Positions 1-8,060 of a stretch of 56,153 bases of DNA are shown one piece after another. Both the position numbers and the translations under genes were made by a program. The notes beneath the pieces were generated by a model. It saw nothing but the letters and a program-made list of their open reading frames with translations, ran no database searches and was not told the origin of the DNA. The first letter of the stretch is position 1, and each line of letters begins with the position of its first letter. Source of the DNA: an uncultured Collinsella sp. (GTDB lineage Bacteria > Actinomycetota > Coriobacteriia > Coriobacteriales > Coriobacteriaceae). The stretch spans positions 1 through 56,153 of the forward strand of contig UQTU01000017.1 in the NCBI GenBank assembly GCA_900544135.1. Reading direction: 5' to 3'.

Positions 1-32
1 GGTCAGAAGTTCAAATCTTCTAACGCCCACCA
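1..32 (+). tRNA. tRNA, 3' part only (isotype not determinable)
   Basis: The window opens inside a tRNA. A five-base-pair T stem (AGAAG/CTTCT) closes a canonical TTCAAAT loop. It is followed by the 3' acceptor strand AACGCCC, discriminator A and an encoded CCA. The anticodon lies outside the window. The acceptor strand implies a 5' end GGGCGTT, which would fit a lysine tRNA among others, but that is a guess. Confidence 0.9.
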
Positions 33-40
33 AATGTTCG

Positions 41-79
41 CAGCTCAGAGGCTATGTCCTCTGGGCTGTTTTGTTTTTT
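41..79 (+). terminator. Rho-independent terminator after the tRNA
   Basis: The hairpin CAGCtCAGAGG / CCTCTGgGCTG is followed directly by TTTTGTTTTTT. It lies nine bases past the tRNA CCA end and would end the tRNA transcript. Confidence 0.9.
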
Positions 80-390
80 GCCACCAAGCGCGCCGCCAAA
101 TAAGTCATCAAATATTGATCCAAGGTCCGTACGCGATGGTCTTTGTATCCCGTAGGGGTGCTGGCAGATTGCATGTGTCCTGGCCCATCATGACCGCAAC
201 ATGTTGGTCAAGGACAATCTTTTGGATTCTTTTGGCGCGAGCAGCTTGGTTTTGGCGCTATTTGGCGGCGGCACGGTTGAGGGGGTTTCAAAACTGCTGT
301 GCAGGTAGTTGGGTTGATAACGTTTTAGCAGTCTGCCAAGAGGCCTTCATTTATAATGCGTCTGCAAATTGACCAATTGCTTTGACCTGC
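80..390. other. intergenic stretch, no supported gene
   Basis: About 300 bases between the tRNA terminator and the nrdD promoter region. The reading frames here start inside the terminator or lack a ribosome site, and none gives a recognisable protein. It may hold decayed sequence next to the tRNA, but I see no integrase, attachment repeat or structured RNA. Confidence 0.5.
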
Positions 391-394
391 TGAA

Positions 395-442
395 ACACTA
401 TATGTTGTGTTTGACCTAAAAAAAGAATACAGGATATAGATG
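395..442 (+). promoter_or_regulatory. nrdD promoter with two NrdR-type boxes
   Basis: The 16-mer ACACTATATGTTGTGT closely matches the NrdR box consensus (acaCwAtATaTwGtgt). A weaker second copy (about 10 of 16 positions) starts exactly 32 bases downstream; a spacing of about three helical turns is typical of NrdR box pairs. Between and over them lies a promoter: -35 TTGACC at 411-416 and -10 TATAGA at 435-440. A repressor on both boxes would cover the -35 and -10 region. NrdR control by ATP/dATP status is established for this box type; its use here is inferred. Confidence 0.72.
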
Positions 443-668
443 CCTCTTTGTCGTATGATAGATGGCGGACAGAGAACGAGAACCTTATTCGCCCCATTAT
501 TTGGATGGATCTTTGAGCCCCTTGATTGGCTGCGAGGATTGTCCGCATGAGGGCCTATGGTTATCGAAAACACAGATTGCGCGACGGCGCCGCAAGACAG
601 GGTAAGCCCTGCCGGGCATCGTTTGGCTCTGAAGCGCAATGAGGCTACGATGCGAAAGAGGCAAGAGG

Positions 669-2891
669 ATGAAGATCATCAAGCGCAGCGGCACCGAGGT
701 TACCTTTGACATCGATAAGATCGTCAATGCGATCCGCGCCGCAAACTTGGAGGTCGAGGAAGGCTCTCGCCTTACCGACCGCCAGGTGATCTATGCGGCA
801 CAAAACGTCGCCGAGGCATGTGAGAAGGCCGGCCACACCGTATCGGTCGAGGAGATCCAGGATCTGGTCGAGGACGAGATTATGCGTCTCGACTGCTACG
901 AGGTCGCTCGCCACTACATCATCTACCGCTATGTTCAGAGCCTGAAGCGCCAAAAGAACACGACCGATGACAAGATTCTGTCGCTGATTGAGTGCAATAA
1001 CGAAGAGGTCAAGCAGGAGAACTCCAACAAGAACCCGACTGTCAACTCCGTTCAGCGCGACTACATGGCCGGCGAGATTTCCAAGGACCTGACGCAGCGC
1101 GTGCTGCTGCCCCAGGAGATCGTGGATGCCCACAACGAGGGCCTGATTCACTTCCACGATTCGGACTACTTCGCCCAGCACATGCATAACTGTGACCTGG
1201 TGAACCTGGAGGATATGCTCCAGAATGGCACCGTTATCTCGGGCACGCTGATCGAGAAGCCGCACAGCTTTTCGACTGCTTGCAATATCGCGACGCAGAT
1301 CATCGCGCAGGTCGCCTCTTCCCAGTATGGCGGTCAGTCGATTTCGCTGACCCACCTGGCTCCGTTTGTCGAGGTGAGCCGTCAGAAGATTCGCGGCGAG
1401 GTTGCCCGCGAGCTCGAGGAGCTTGGCGTCTCTGCGTCTGCCGAGAAGGTCCGTGAGGTCGTTGAGGATCGTCTGCGTGACGAGATCCGTCGCGGCGTCC
1501 AGACGATTCAGTATCAGGTCGTGACCCTTATGACCACGAATGGCCAGGCGCCGTTCGTGACGGTCTTTATGTATCTCAATGAGGCCCGTACGCCCCAGGA
1601 GAAGCACGACCTTGCCATGATTGTGGAGGAGACGCTTCGTCAGCGCTATGAGGGCGTTAAGAACGAGGCTGGCGTGTGGATCACTCCGGCGTTCCCCAAG
1701 CTTATCTATGTGCTCGAGGACGATAACGTTTACGAGGATTCCCCGTACTTCTACCTGACTCAGCTGGCTGCGAAGTGCACCGCCAAGCGCATGGTGCCCG
1801 ACTACATCTCCGAGAAAAAGATGCGTGAGCTTAAGCTGTCGAAGGGCGAGACTGCGGGCAACGGCGATTGCTACACCTGCATGGGTTGCCGCAGTTTCCT
1901 GACGCCCGATCGCTCGGGCAACGGTTTTAACAACGTTGCCAACGCGTTCAACTATGACCCGAGCAAGCCCAAGTACTATGGCCGCTTTAACCAGGGTGTT
2001 GTGACCATTAACCTGCCCGATGTCGCGCTGAGCTCGCATCAGGACATGGACAAGTTCTGGAAGATCTTCGACGAGCGCCTTGAGCTGTGCCACCGTGCCC
2101 TGCTGTGCCGTCACGAGCGCCTGATGGGCACGCTTTCGGATGCCGCGCCGATTCTTTGGCAGTACGGCGCCCTGGCGCGCCTTAAGAAGGGCGAGACGAT
2201 CGACAAGCTGCTCGTGGGCGGTTATTCCACCATTAGCCTGGGGTATGCCGGTCTGTATGAGTGCGTCAAGTACATGACGGGCCACAGTCACACCGAGAAG
2301 GAAGGCACGCCGTTTGCCATGGCCGTCATGCAGCACATGAACGACAAATGCGCCGAGTGGAAGGCCGAAAGCGATATCGACTTCTCACTGTACGGCACCC
2401 CGCTTGAGTCGACGACCTACAAGTTCGCCAAGTGCCTGCAGCGTCGTTTTGGCATTATTCCGGGTGTGACGGACAAGGGCTACATTACCAACAGCTACCA
2501 CGTCCATGTGTCCGAGGAGATTGATGCTTTCGATAAGCTCAAGTTTGAGGGCATGTTCCAGCAGCTTTCGCCGGGCGGTGCCATCTCCTACGTCGAGGTT
2601 CCTAACATGCAGGACAACCTTAAGGCTGTCATTCGCGTGATGCAGTACATCTACGACAACATCATGTATGCCGAGCTCAACACCAAGAGCGATTACTGCC
2701 AGGTGTGCGGCTATGACGGCGAGATCAAGATTGTCGAGGATGACGGCAAGCTGGTGTGGGAGTGCCCCAACTGCGGCAACCGCGATCAGGAGAAGATGAA
2801 TGTCGCCCGTCGTACGTGCGGCTACATCGGTACTCAATTCTGGAACCAGGGTCGAACCGAGGAGATCCGCGACCGCGTGCTGCATCTCTAA
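669..2891 (+). CDS. nrdD: anaerobic (class III) ribonucleoside-triphosphate reductase
   Basis: Reduces ribonucleoside triphosphates to dNTPs without oxygen, using a glycyl radical made by NrdG. The 740-residue protein has an N-terminal ATP-cone (about residues 1-95, starting MKIIKRSGTEV), the large catalytic barrel with an internal Cys-rich CYTCMGC segment, a C-terminal zinc site (CQVCGY ... CPNCGN) and the glycyl-radical motif RTCGY with the radical Gly near residue 718. The ATG used follows AAAGAGGCAAGAGG; an in-frame ATG ten codons earlier lacks a good ribosome site. The activase gene nrdG lies downstream after a gap rich in inverted repeats. NrdR-like boxes upstream suggest repression when dNTPs are plentiful. 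Full length, no broken motifs seen. Confidence 0.97.
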   Translation: MKIIKRSGTEVTFDIDKIVNAIRAANLEVEEGSRLTDRQVIYAAQNVAEACEKAGHTVSVEEIQDLVEDEIMRLDCYEVARHYIIYRYVQSLKRQKNTTDDKILSLIECNNEEVKQENSNKNPTVNSVQRDYMAGEISKDLTQRVLLPQEIVDAHNEGLIHFHDSDYFAQHMHNCDLVNLEDMLQNGTVISGTLIEKPHSFSTACNIATQIIAQVASSQYGGQSISLTHLAPFVEVSRQKIRGEVARELEELGVSASAEKVREVVEDRLRDEIRRGVQTIQYQVVTLMTTNGQAPFVTVFMYLNEARTPQEKHDLAMIVEETLRQRYEGVKNEAGVWITPAFPKLIYVLEDDNVYEDSPYFYLTQLAAKCTAKRMVPDYISEKKMRELKLSKGETAGNGDCYTCMGCRSFLTPDRSGNGFNNVANAFNYDPSKPKYYGRFNQGVVTINLPDVALSSHQDMDKFWKIFDERLELCHRALLCRHERLMGTLSDAAPILWQYGALARLKKGETIDKLLVGGYSTISLGYAGLYECVKYMTGHSHTEKEGTPFAMAVMQHMNDKCAEWKAESDIDFSLYGTPLESTTYKFAKCLQRRFGIIPGVTDKGYITNSYHVHVSEEIDAFDKLKFEGMFQQLSPGGAISYVEVPNMQDNLKAVIRVMQYIYDNIMYAELNTKSDYCQVCGYDGEIKIVEDDGKLVWECPNCGNRDQEKMNVARRTCGYIGTQFWNQGRTEEIRDRVLHL

Positions 2892-2902
2892 TACCGCTCC
2901 GG

Positions 2903-3041
2903 GGCTGAACCGAGAGGGCCGCTTGGGCATTTGCTCGCTATTTCGGACAGTCCTGCGCAAGACGAAGACCACATTAAGTGGCCTTCTTTGCGTGCGGAAC
3001 TCATATCGAGCAAAAGCCCAAGCGGCCCTCTCGGTTCAGCC
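2903..3041. repeat. 139-bp inverted repeat with 35-bp arms
   Basis: The arms at 2903-2937 and 3007-3041 match at 34 of 35 positions (outer end GGCTGAACCGAGAGGGCC). Much of the interior is also roughly self-complementary (accac/gtgg, cttcttt/aagacgaag), so the whole element could fold into one long stem. Symmetry continues weakly outside the arms: the last codons of nrdD (GTGCTGCATCTC) are mirrored at 3055-3066 (GAGATGCAGCATG). It lies 12 bases after the nrdD stop. It may act as a terminator or processing site, or be a repeated mobile intergenic element; no T-run follows. Confidence 0.85.
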
Positions 3042-3219
3042 AAGTTGACGTAGTTGAGATGCAGCATGCGGTCTGCTCACTTCTCGAAGTTCTTAGCGGA
3101 AATGAGTTGACTTGCAACAACGTTTTGCTTGCGATGGCGGTTGGGCTGCAACAAAGTTTTTATTGGACCTCGAACCCTATACTCGATGTTCGCTTCGTTC
3201 ATTGAGTTACCCTTTGCAT

Positions 3220-3303
3220 GAGGCCGGGGCATATCGTCCCGCCCGCAGTTTCGCAGGCCGCAGGCCGAGAATGTTTGAGGACGGGATGATATGCCCCGGC
3301 CTC
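3220..3303. repeat. inverted repeat immediately before the nrdG ribosome site
   Basis: The 22-base arms GAGGCCGGGGCATATCgTCC.. (3220-3241) and its complement (3282-3303) pair with one mismatch around a 40-base GC-rich loop. The 3' arm ends one base before the CGGGAGAG ribosome site of nrdG. The structure could control nrdG translation, stabilise its mRNA, or be part of the same repeat-rich intergenic block. Between this and the previous repeat there is also a short direct repeat, TGCAACAA, at 3113 and 3147. Confidence 0.8.
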
Positions 3304-3318
3304 CCGGGAGAGTTACCT

Positions 3319-3900
3319 ATGAACTACGCGAACATTAAGTATTTCGACATTGCTGATGGGGAAGGTGTTCGTACTTCTCTGTTTGTGAGTGGGTGCCGTC
3401 GTGGGTGCAAGAATTGCTTTAACTCCGTCGCGTGGGACTTTGCCGCGGGTGAACCGTTCGACCGTGCCGTCGAGGACAAGATTATCGACAGTCTTGACCA
3501 TCCCTTTATTGATGGCCTGACGATTCTGGGTGGCGAGCCCATGGAACCCGAGAATCAGGCGGGTCTCGTTGACTTTATCGAACGCGTGCGTGCGGCCTAT
3601 CCTGTGGAGTCGGGGAAGACCATTTGGTGCTTTACCGGCGACGTGCTCGAGGAACTTATGCCGGGCGGCCGTCATCATACCGAGGTGACGGACCGTATCC
3701 TTGCCTGCCTCGATATGTTGGTGGACGGCCCGTTCGTTCAAGACCTGTACGATATCTCCTTGCGTTTTAGGGGTTCGAGTAATCAGCGGGTGATCGACAT
3801 GAACGCCACGCGCACTCGTGCCGCGCGCGAGGGCGTTTCGCTTTGCGACGCTGTGGAGCTTTGGCGGGACGATCCGGTCTATTCGACCCATACTATGTAG
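3319..3900 (+). CDS. nrdG: anaerobic ribonucleotide reductase activating protein (radical SAM)
   Basis: Cleaves S-adenosylmethionine to place the glycyl radical on NrdD. The 193-residue protein begins MNYANIKYFDIADGEGVR and carries the radical-SAM CX3CX2C cluster motif at Cys26, Cys30 and Cys33, followed by the glycine-rich LTILGGEPM strand typical of the family. Length is normal. The ATG is preceded by GGGAGAG. The reading frame is open about 70 codons further upstream, but that part runs through inverted repeats and is not expected to be translated. It sits downstream of nrdD as in most anaerobes, although the 427-base gap suggests separate or processed expression. Confidence 0.96.
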   Translation: MNYANIKYFDIADGEGVRTSLFVSGCRRGCKNCFNSVAWDFAAGEPFDRAVEDKIIDSLDHPFIDGLTILGGEPMEPENQAGLVDFIERVRAAYPVESGKTIWCFTGDVLEELMPGGRHHTEVTDRILACLDMLVDGPFVQDLYDISLRFRGSSNQRVIDMNATRTRAAREGVSLCDAVELWRDDPVYSTHTM

Positions 3901-3966
3901 CTTGTGGCCGATGCCGGAGGGCGTGGTACCATAGCGCGAACGCAAAATCGGAAGAGTGAGGCCTAG

Positions 3967-4524
3967 ATGGTCGATCAGGAAAAAGTTGAGACCGCCATAA
4001 AGCTGTTGCTTGAGGGCATAGGCGAGGACCCAACTCGTGAGGGCCTGCTGGAGACGCCGGCACGCGTCGCCCGTATGTATGGCGAGATTGCCGGCGGCAT
4101 GGACCAGAGCGCTGAGGAGCACCTGTCCAAAACTTTTGCCGTCGCTTCGAACGATTTAGTTATCGAGCGCGACATCACGTTTTACTCGCTGTGCGAGCAC
4201 CATCTGCTGCCGTTTTATGGCAAGGCTGCGATCGGCTATATCCCTAACGGCCGCGTGGCGGGTCTGTCTAAGCTTGCTCGCACGGTTGAGGTCTATGCCC
4301 GTCGTCTGCAGCTGCAGGAGCAGCTGTGTACACAGGTTGCCGATGCCCTCATGGAATATCTTGCCCCCCAAGGGGCAATCGTGCTGATGGAAGCCGAGCA
4401 TATGTGCATGACCATGCGCGGCGTGCAAAAGCCCGGTACCAAGACCGTAACGCTTGCTCGTCGCGGTGTCTTTGAGACCGATCCGTCGCTCGAGGAGCGA
4501 TTCTTTAGGATGCTGGGCCGCTAA
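3967..4524 (+). CDS. folE: GTP cyclohydrolase I
   Basis: Converts GTP to 7,8-dihydroneopterin triphosphate, the first step of tetrahydrofolate synthesis. The 185-residue length is typical of the type I enzyme. Visible motifs are the CEHHLLPF zinc/catalytic segment (Cys76, His78, His79), the second zinc cysteine at 147 (HMCMTMRG) and the C-terminal GVQKPG loop. First gene of a tight folE-HD-folB cluster: the next gene begins two bases after the stop. Start chosen at the ATG after GAGTGAGGCCTAG. Confidence 0.97.
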   Translation: MVDQEKVETAIKLLLEGIGEDPTREGLLETPARVARMYGEIAGGMDQSAEEHLSKTFAVASNDLVIERDITFYSLCEHHLLPFYGKAAIGYIPNGRVAGLSKLARTVEVYARRLQLQEQLCTQVADALMEYLAPQGAIVLMEAEHMCMTMRGVQKPGTKTVTLARRGVFETDPSLEERFFRMLGR

Positions 4525-4526
4525 CC

Positions 4527-5108
4527 ATGAGAGTCGTCAACGACTTTGCATCGAAGACCGATGAAGGAACGTCGCGTCGCGGCTTTATGGCTTCGGGCCT
4601 GACTCCCTTTGGTGCCATGCCTCGCATTGATTACATCTGTGCCAACGGACTGTTCCGGCGGCATCTGGGAAACATTGCGCAGTTGGAATCGGGGCGCATC
4701 TTTTGCCGCCACGGTATCGACCATCTGCTGGATGTCGCCCGTATTATGTGGATCAAGAATCTCGAGGAAGAGCTCAAATTTGACCGCGAGGTCATCTATG
4801 CCACGGCACTTCTTCACGATATCGGCAAAGATGAACAGTATGAATCGGGTATATCCCATGATGTTGCAAGCGAACGCGTCGCCGATGCGATTCTCGGCGG
4901 CATGCCCGAAGACGTGGCGTTTGAGCCGGCAGATGCCGCAGCCATTAAGACGGCCATTCTGGGCCATCGAAAGCTGCGCGTGAACAGCCAGCCGCTTGAG
5001 CGTCTGCTCTATGCAGCCGACAAAGCGTCGCGCGCCTGCTTTGCATGCCCTGCGCGCAATGCCTGCAACTGGAGCGATGATAAAAAGAACCTGTCGATTC
5101 GCGTGTAG
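4527..5108 (+). CDS. HD-domain phosphohydrolase in the folate cluster
   Basis: A 193-residue HD-superfamily protein with metal-binding residues His62, the His97-Asp98 pair (LLHDIGKD) and a later Asp in YAADKAS (about 165). A Cys-rich tail CFACPARNACNW follows. HD enzymes hydrolyse phosphate esters or nucleotides. It starts two bases after folE and is followed by folB, so it sits exactly between the enzymes that make dihydroneopterin triphosphate and use dihydroneopterin. The intervening dephosphorylation has no universal enzyme, and this protein is a good positional candidate; that role is inference. Coupling to folE translation is likely because no strong ribosome site is visible. A later start at Met31 is possible. 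Confidence 0.85.
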   Translation: MRVVNDFASKTDEGTSRRGFMASGLTPFGAMPRIDYICANGLFRRHLGNIAQLESGRIFCRHGIDHLLDVARIMWIKNLEEELKFDREVIYATALLHDIGKDEQYESGISHDVASERVADAILGGMPEDVAFEPADAAAIKTAILGHRKLRVNSQPLERLLYAADKASRACFACPARNACNWSDDKKNLSIRV

Positions 5109-5151
5109 TCGGTATGCGCGGTCGGGGTTCTGAACGAAGGAGACGATCGCG

Positions 5152-5637
5152 ATGACTAACAAAAAGCTGCCCGAGAATGCAACCAAGACCGAGGGTGCCG
5201 AGCTTGCCCGTCGTGGCAGGGGCGAGATTTCCGCCGCAACGGCGGTGCCCCATGTGAGCTATGACGACCTGCGCCATGCCGACCGCATTACTATCGATGG
5301 TCTCGAGGTCTTTGCCAACCACGGCGTGTATCCCGAGGAAAACGCCCTGGGGCAGAAGTTTGTCGTGTCCTTGGTGCTCTATGCCGACCTGCGCGCGGCG
5401 GGGGAGCACGATAACCTGGATGCCTCTATTGATTACGGCTCGGTGTGCCACGATGTCGATGGCTATCTGCGCGAGCATACGTTTAAGCTCATCGAGGCTG
5501 CAGCCGAGGGTGTGGCCCAGATGCTGCTACGTCGTTATCCCTTGCTGCTTGGCGTGCGTGTTAAGCTCGATAAGCCTTGGGCGCCCGTCGGTCTTCCCCT
5601 GGCAAGCTGTGGCGTCGAGATCGAGCGCGTGCGCTAG
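5152..5637 (+). CDS. folB: dihydroneopterin aldolase
   Basis: Cleaves 7,8-dihydroneopterin to 6-hydroxymethyl-dihydropterin and glycolaldehyde. The FolB core starts near residue 45 (DRITIDGLEVFANHGVYPEE), with the catalytic-region Glu (YPEENALGQ) and the Lys in VKLDKPWAP, ending CGVEIER. The first 44 residues are an extension not needed by the fold; the start is supported by GAAGGAGACGATCGCG before the ATG. folK and folP are not in the window, so the pathway continues elsewhere. Last gene of the folE-HD-folB run, convergent with the next gene. Confidence 0.93.
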   Translation: MTNKKLPENATKTEGAELARRGRGEISAATAVPHVSYDDLRHADRITIDGLEVFANHGVYPEENALGQKFVVSLVLYADLRAAGEHDNLDASIDYGSVCHDVDGYLREHTFKLIEAAAEGVAQMLLRRYPLLLGVRVKLDKPWAPVGLPLASCGVEIERVR

Positions 5638-5643
5638 CTGACG

Positions 5644-6420
5644 CTAAAGCTCGTTGGCGGGCGGTTTTTTGAGTCGCTGCGACAGAGCTCTATTGTTGGG
5701 GCAGTACGTGTCGAGCAGGGCGTGAAACCGCTGATTGTGGCTTGGCTCGAGCAAGTGGACGAGCTCGTGGGCGACAACCATGTCGAGGCATTCGACGGGG
5801 TAGCCGGCAAGTTCTCGTGCGATGCGAATGGCGCCGGATTTGGGCGTGCACGAGCCCCAACGCGTTTTCATGCTGCGTACGGAAACGCGGGAAACGGAGA
5901 CGCCCATTGCGATTTCGTACGCGTGCAAAATATCGCGCAGCGCCGATGTGACCTCGGACGTATAGAGCTGGTCGATGTGGGCTTGGAGCTCGTCGGACGT
6001 TAGACCGTCGAGGATTGCGAGCCGCTTGGCCTGTGGGCGTTCGTTCGACTTGTCGGCACCCATAAAACTTGCGAAGGTGGCCTGCTGGGGTCGCGGTGCG
6101 GGTGATACAAAGTTGTGATTGAGTGCGTCCTGTACCGTGATGGGCTTGCCCCAAAGCGCAATGATGGACGAGGGGCTGAGCGGCTCCTGTGCCGTCGTCT
6201 GACGTTGCTCGCGCTGGGCAAGTCGGCTGATAATCCAGGCGCTGTTGCGCTTCACAAACGCTTCGATACGCTCGCGGCTGGCGCCGAGCGGTGCGCTGGC
6301 GTGGACCTCACCGCTCGATGTGACGCGTAGGCTGAAGTTCTTGACGCGCTTTTTGGTAACGACGACGGGGATGGGCATCCCATCCGGTCGGGGTAGGAAA
6401 ATCGTAAACTGCTGCGTCAA
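5644..6420 (-). CDS. YgjP/DUF45-type zinc metallopeptidase
   Basis: Belongs to the M48-related YgjP-like family: a zinc HExxH motif (AHELVHLLEPSHNQRFH) near the C-terminus preceded by the family hallmark TRWGSC. It is about 258 residues long if started at the TTG at 6420, which has AAGGA seven bases upstream. The frame is open to 6483, but that extension runs through the GC hairpin that follows the dipeptidase gene. Cellular substrates of this family are poorly known. It is convergent with folB, with stops six bases apart. Confidence 0.85.
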   Translation of the reverse strand: MTQQFTIFLPRPDGMPIPVVVTKKRVKNFSLRVTSSGEVHASAPLGASRERIEAFVKRNSAWIISRLAQREQRQTTAQEPLSPSSIIALWGKPITVQDALNHNFVSPAPRPQQATFASFMGADKSNERPQAKRLAILDGLTSDELQAHIDQLYTSEVTSALRDILHAYEIAMGVSVSRVSVRSMKTRWGSCTPKSGAIRIARELAGYPVECLDMVVAHELVHLLEPSHNQRFHALLDTYCPNNRALSQRLKKPPANEL

Positions 6421-6443
6421 AAGCGGTCCTTCAGATTGGGGAC

Positions 6444-6477
6444 GGGCCGGCATTTCGACCGTTCGGTATGCCGGCCC
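6444..6477 (-). terminator. strong GC hairpin between dipeptidase and metallopeptidase genes
   Basis: GGGCCGGCAT pairs perfectly with ATGCCGGCCC, and a smaller ACCG/CGGT stem sits in the loop. It follows the dipeptidase stop codon. There is no T-run, so it may pause transcription or stabilise the 3' end rather than fully terminate. Confidence 0.6.
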
Positions 6478-6494
6478 GCTCAAGGGATGTGAAA

Positions 6495-7508
6495 TTAATA
6501 ACGCTCGAAGAAGGCAAGGGCGTTATCGCTGCAGAGCTTCTGCATCACGGTCTTGCCAAAGTGCTTGGAGAGCATGTTCTGGAATTCGGGCATCTTGCTG
6601 GCATCGGAGAGGAAAGCGGGCACCTTGGCGCCGTCCCAGTCGCCGCCGAGTGCGATGACATCTTCGCCGCCCAGGTCGAGCCAGTGCTCGATATGTGCCG
6701 CTAGCTGGTCGAAGGTGACGTCTGCGGTGGTCTTGTCGGTCGCATCGTTGGATAGGAACTCGCTGCAGTAGTTGAGGCCGACGATGCCGCCCATGTCGCG
6801 AATGGTGCGGAACTGGTCGTCGGTGAGGTTGCGCTTGACGCCGCAAACCGCACGGGAGTTGGAGTGGCTGGCGACGAAGGGGCGCGTGGCGTGGGCGACA
6901 ACCTCGTCAAAGCACTCATCGTTGAGGTGGGAGACGTCGAGTATCATGCCGGCGTGCTCCATCTGCGTAAGTGCCTCGATGCCGGCGGCGGTGAGGCCGG
7001 CGTGGGTGTCGTGGCCGCTCGCGAGCGGTCCCTGCGCGTTCCAGCTGAGTGACGACATAAGCACGCCCAAGCTCTTGAGCACCTCGATCAGCGCGGGGTC
7101 CTCGGCAAAGAACGTGGCGTTTTCGATGGTGTGGATGCAGGCGACCTTGCCGTCTTTGAGCGCAGGGCGAATATCAGCGGCGCTGCGCACGTTGACCATG
7201 CGGTCGTGGTTGAGCATTGCCTGGCCGCTCATATGCGCCATGATCTGCGCCTGGAAGCGCGCGGCGTGGGCGGTGGGAATCTCGTCGGGGACAAACGTAG
7301 CGAAGCACTGCGCCCACGGCGTGTTGCCGATCTTTGCGAGCGAGATGGCGCAGGCGTTGCCCTCGATAAGGTCGAAATCCTGCGGATGCGTTTCGTCGCC
7401 GGGGAAATAACCGTCGGTGCCGGCGGTAAAGCGCAGGTCAAGATCGAGTGTGGCCCAGCCGATACGGTCGGCGGTGTCGCAGTGTAGGTCAAATACGGGA
7501 TATGCCAT
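6495..7508 (-). CDS. membrane dipeptidase (renal dipeptidase family, M19)
   Basis: Zinc-dependent hydrolase of small peptides in the M19 amidohydrolase-fold family. The 337-residue protein starts MAYPVFDLHCDT with the metal-binding HxD motif (His9, Asp11). It has the bridging-Glu region HTIENATFF, the later metal histidines in LDVSHLND and ASHSNSR, and the Asp region LGGDWDG. The ATG follows CGGAGGAACC; an ATG ten codons upstream has no comparable ribosome site. No signal peptide is visible, so it probably acts in the cytoplasm. Divergent from the FKBP gene. Confidence 0.93.
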   Translation of the reverse strand: MAYPVFDLHCDTADRIGWATLDLDLRFTAGTDGYFPGDETHPQDFDLIEGNACAISLAKIGNTPWAQCFATFVPDEIPTAHAARFQAQIMAHMSGQAMLNHDRMVNVRSAADIRPALKDGKVACIHTIENATFFAEDPALIEVLKSLGVLMSSLSWNAQGPLASGHDTHAGLTAAGIEALTQMEHAGMILDVSHLNDECFDEVVAHATRPFVASHSNSRAVCGVKRNLTDDQFRTIRDMGGIVGLNYCSEFLSNDATDKTTADVTFDQLAAHIEHWLDLGGEDVIALGGDWDGAKVPAFLSDASKMPEFQNMLSKHFGKTVMQKLCSDNALAFFERY

Positions 7509-7628
7509 GGTTCCTCCGGTTGCAGCGTTTCTTTGCAAACTGTCAATGAATTGTATGACTAGGGTATAGTTAGCGCCATATGTTCACGGCGGCCCGCGTT
7601 GTGCGCCGCCCTTATCACGGAGGTTACC

Positions 7629-8057
7629 ATGTCCAACCAGGGCAAGAAGGTCAAGACCCATTATCGTGGCACGCTCGATGACGGCACGCAGTTCGATAGC
7701 TCCTACGATCGCGGTGAGCCGCTGGAGTTCACCTGCGGTGCCGGTCAGATGATCAAGGGCTTCGACGCCGCCGTTATCGATATGCAGGTGGGCGAGAAGA
7801 AGTCCGTGCACATTCCTGCTGCCGATGCCTACGGCGAGCACAACCCCGAGATGGTTCTGACCTTCCCGGCCGAGCAGGTTCCCAACATCGAGCAGATCGA
7901 GAAGGGCATGAAGCTCTTCCTGTCCACGCCGAGCGGCATGCCTGTCCCCGCTGTCGTCATCGATGTGACGTCCGAGGCCGTGACGCTCGATGCCAACCAC
8001 GAGCTTGCCGGCAAGGATCTCAACTTTGATATCGAGCTCGTTGAGGTCGAGGACTAG
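7629..8057 (+). CDS. FKBP-type peptidyl-prolyl isomerase, SlyD-like
   Basis: A 142-residue SlyD-type FKBP: an FKBP half (VKTHYRGTLDDGTQFDSS...), an inserted chaperone flap (HNPEMVLTFPAEQVP...) and the return of the FKBP fold (VTLDANHELAGKDLNFDIELVEV). It catalyses proline isomerisation and can act as a folding chaperone. The His-rich nickel-binding tail of enterobacterial SlyD is absent; the protein ends VEVED. Start supported by CACGGAGGTTACC. A possible -10 (TATAGT, 7565-7570) lies upstream. The next gene, a UreE-like protein, starts three bases after its stop. Confidence 0.94.
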   Translation: MSNQGKKVKTHYRGTLDDGTQFDSSYDRGEPLEFTCGAGQMIKGFDAAVIDMQVGEKKSVHIPAADAYGEHNPEMVLTFPAEQVPNIEQIEKGMKLFLSTPSGMPVPAVVIDVTSEAVTLDANHELAGKDLNFDIELVEVED

Positions 8058-8060
8058 TTG

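Noticed and set aside
201..308. 35-codon frame with protein-like ending GGGTVEGVSKLL
   Set aside because: No ribosome site and a stop shortly upstream; could be a relic but cannot be supported.
34..372. 112-codon open frame beginning at the tRNA terminator
   Set aside because: Its start lies within the tRNA tail and terminator hairpin, it has no ribosome site, and its composition (Trp/Arg/Ala runs) is not protein-like.
645..2336. 563-codon open frame antisense to nrdD
   Set aside because: It mirrors nrdD codon bias (GC-rich third positions), has a low-complexity composition without a known fold, and no ribosome site. nrdD is certain.
2978..3205. 75-codon frame whose peptide resembles the antisense frame of the nrdD tail
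   Set aside because: The similarity is explained by the inverted repeat, not by coding function.
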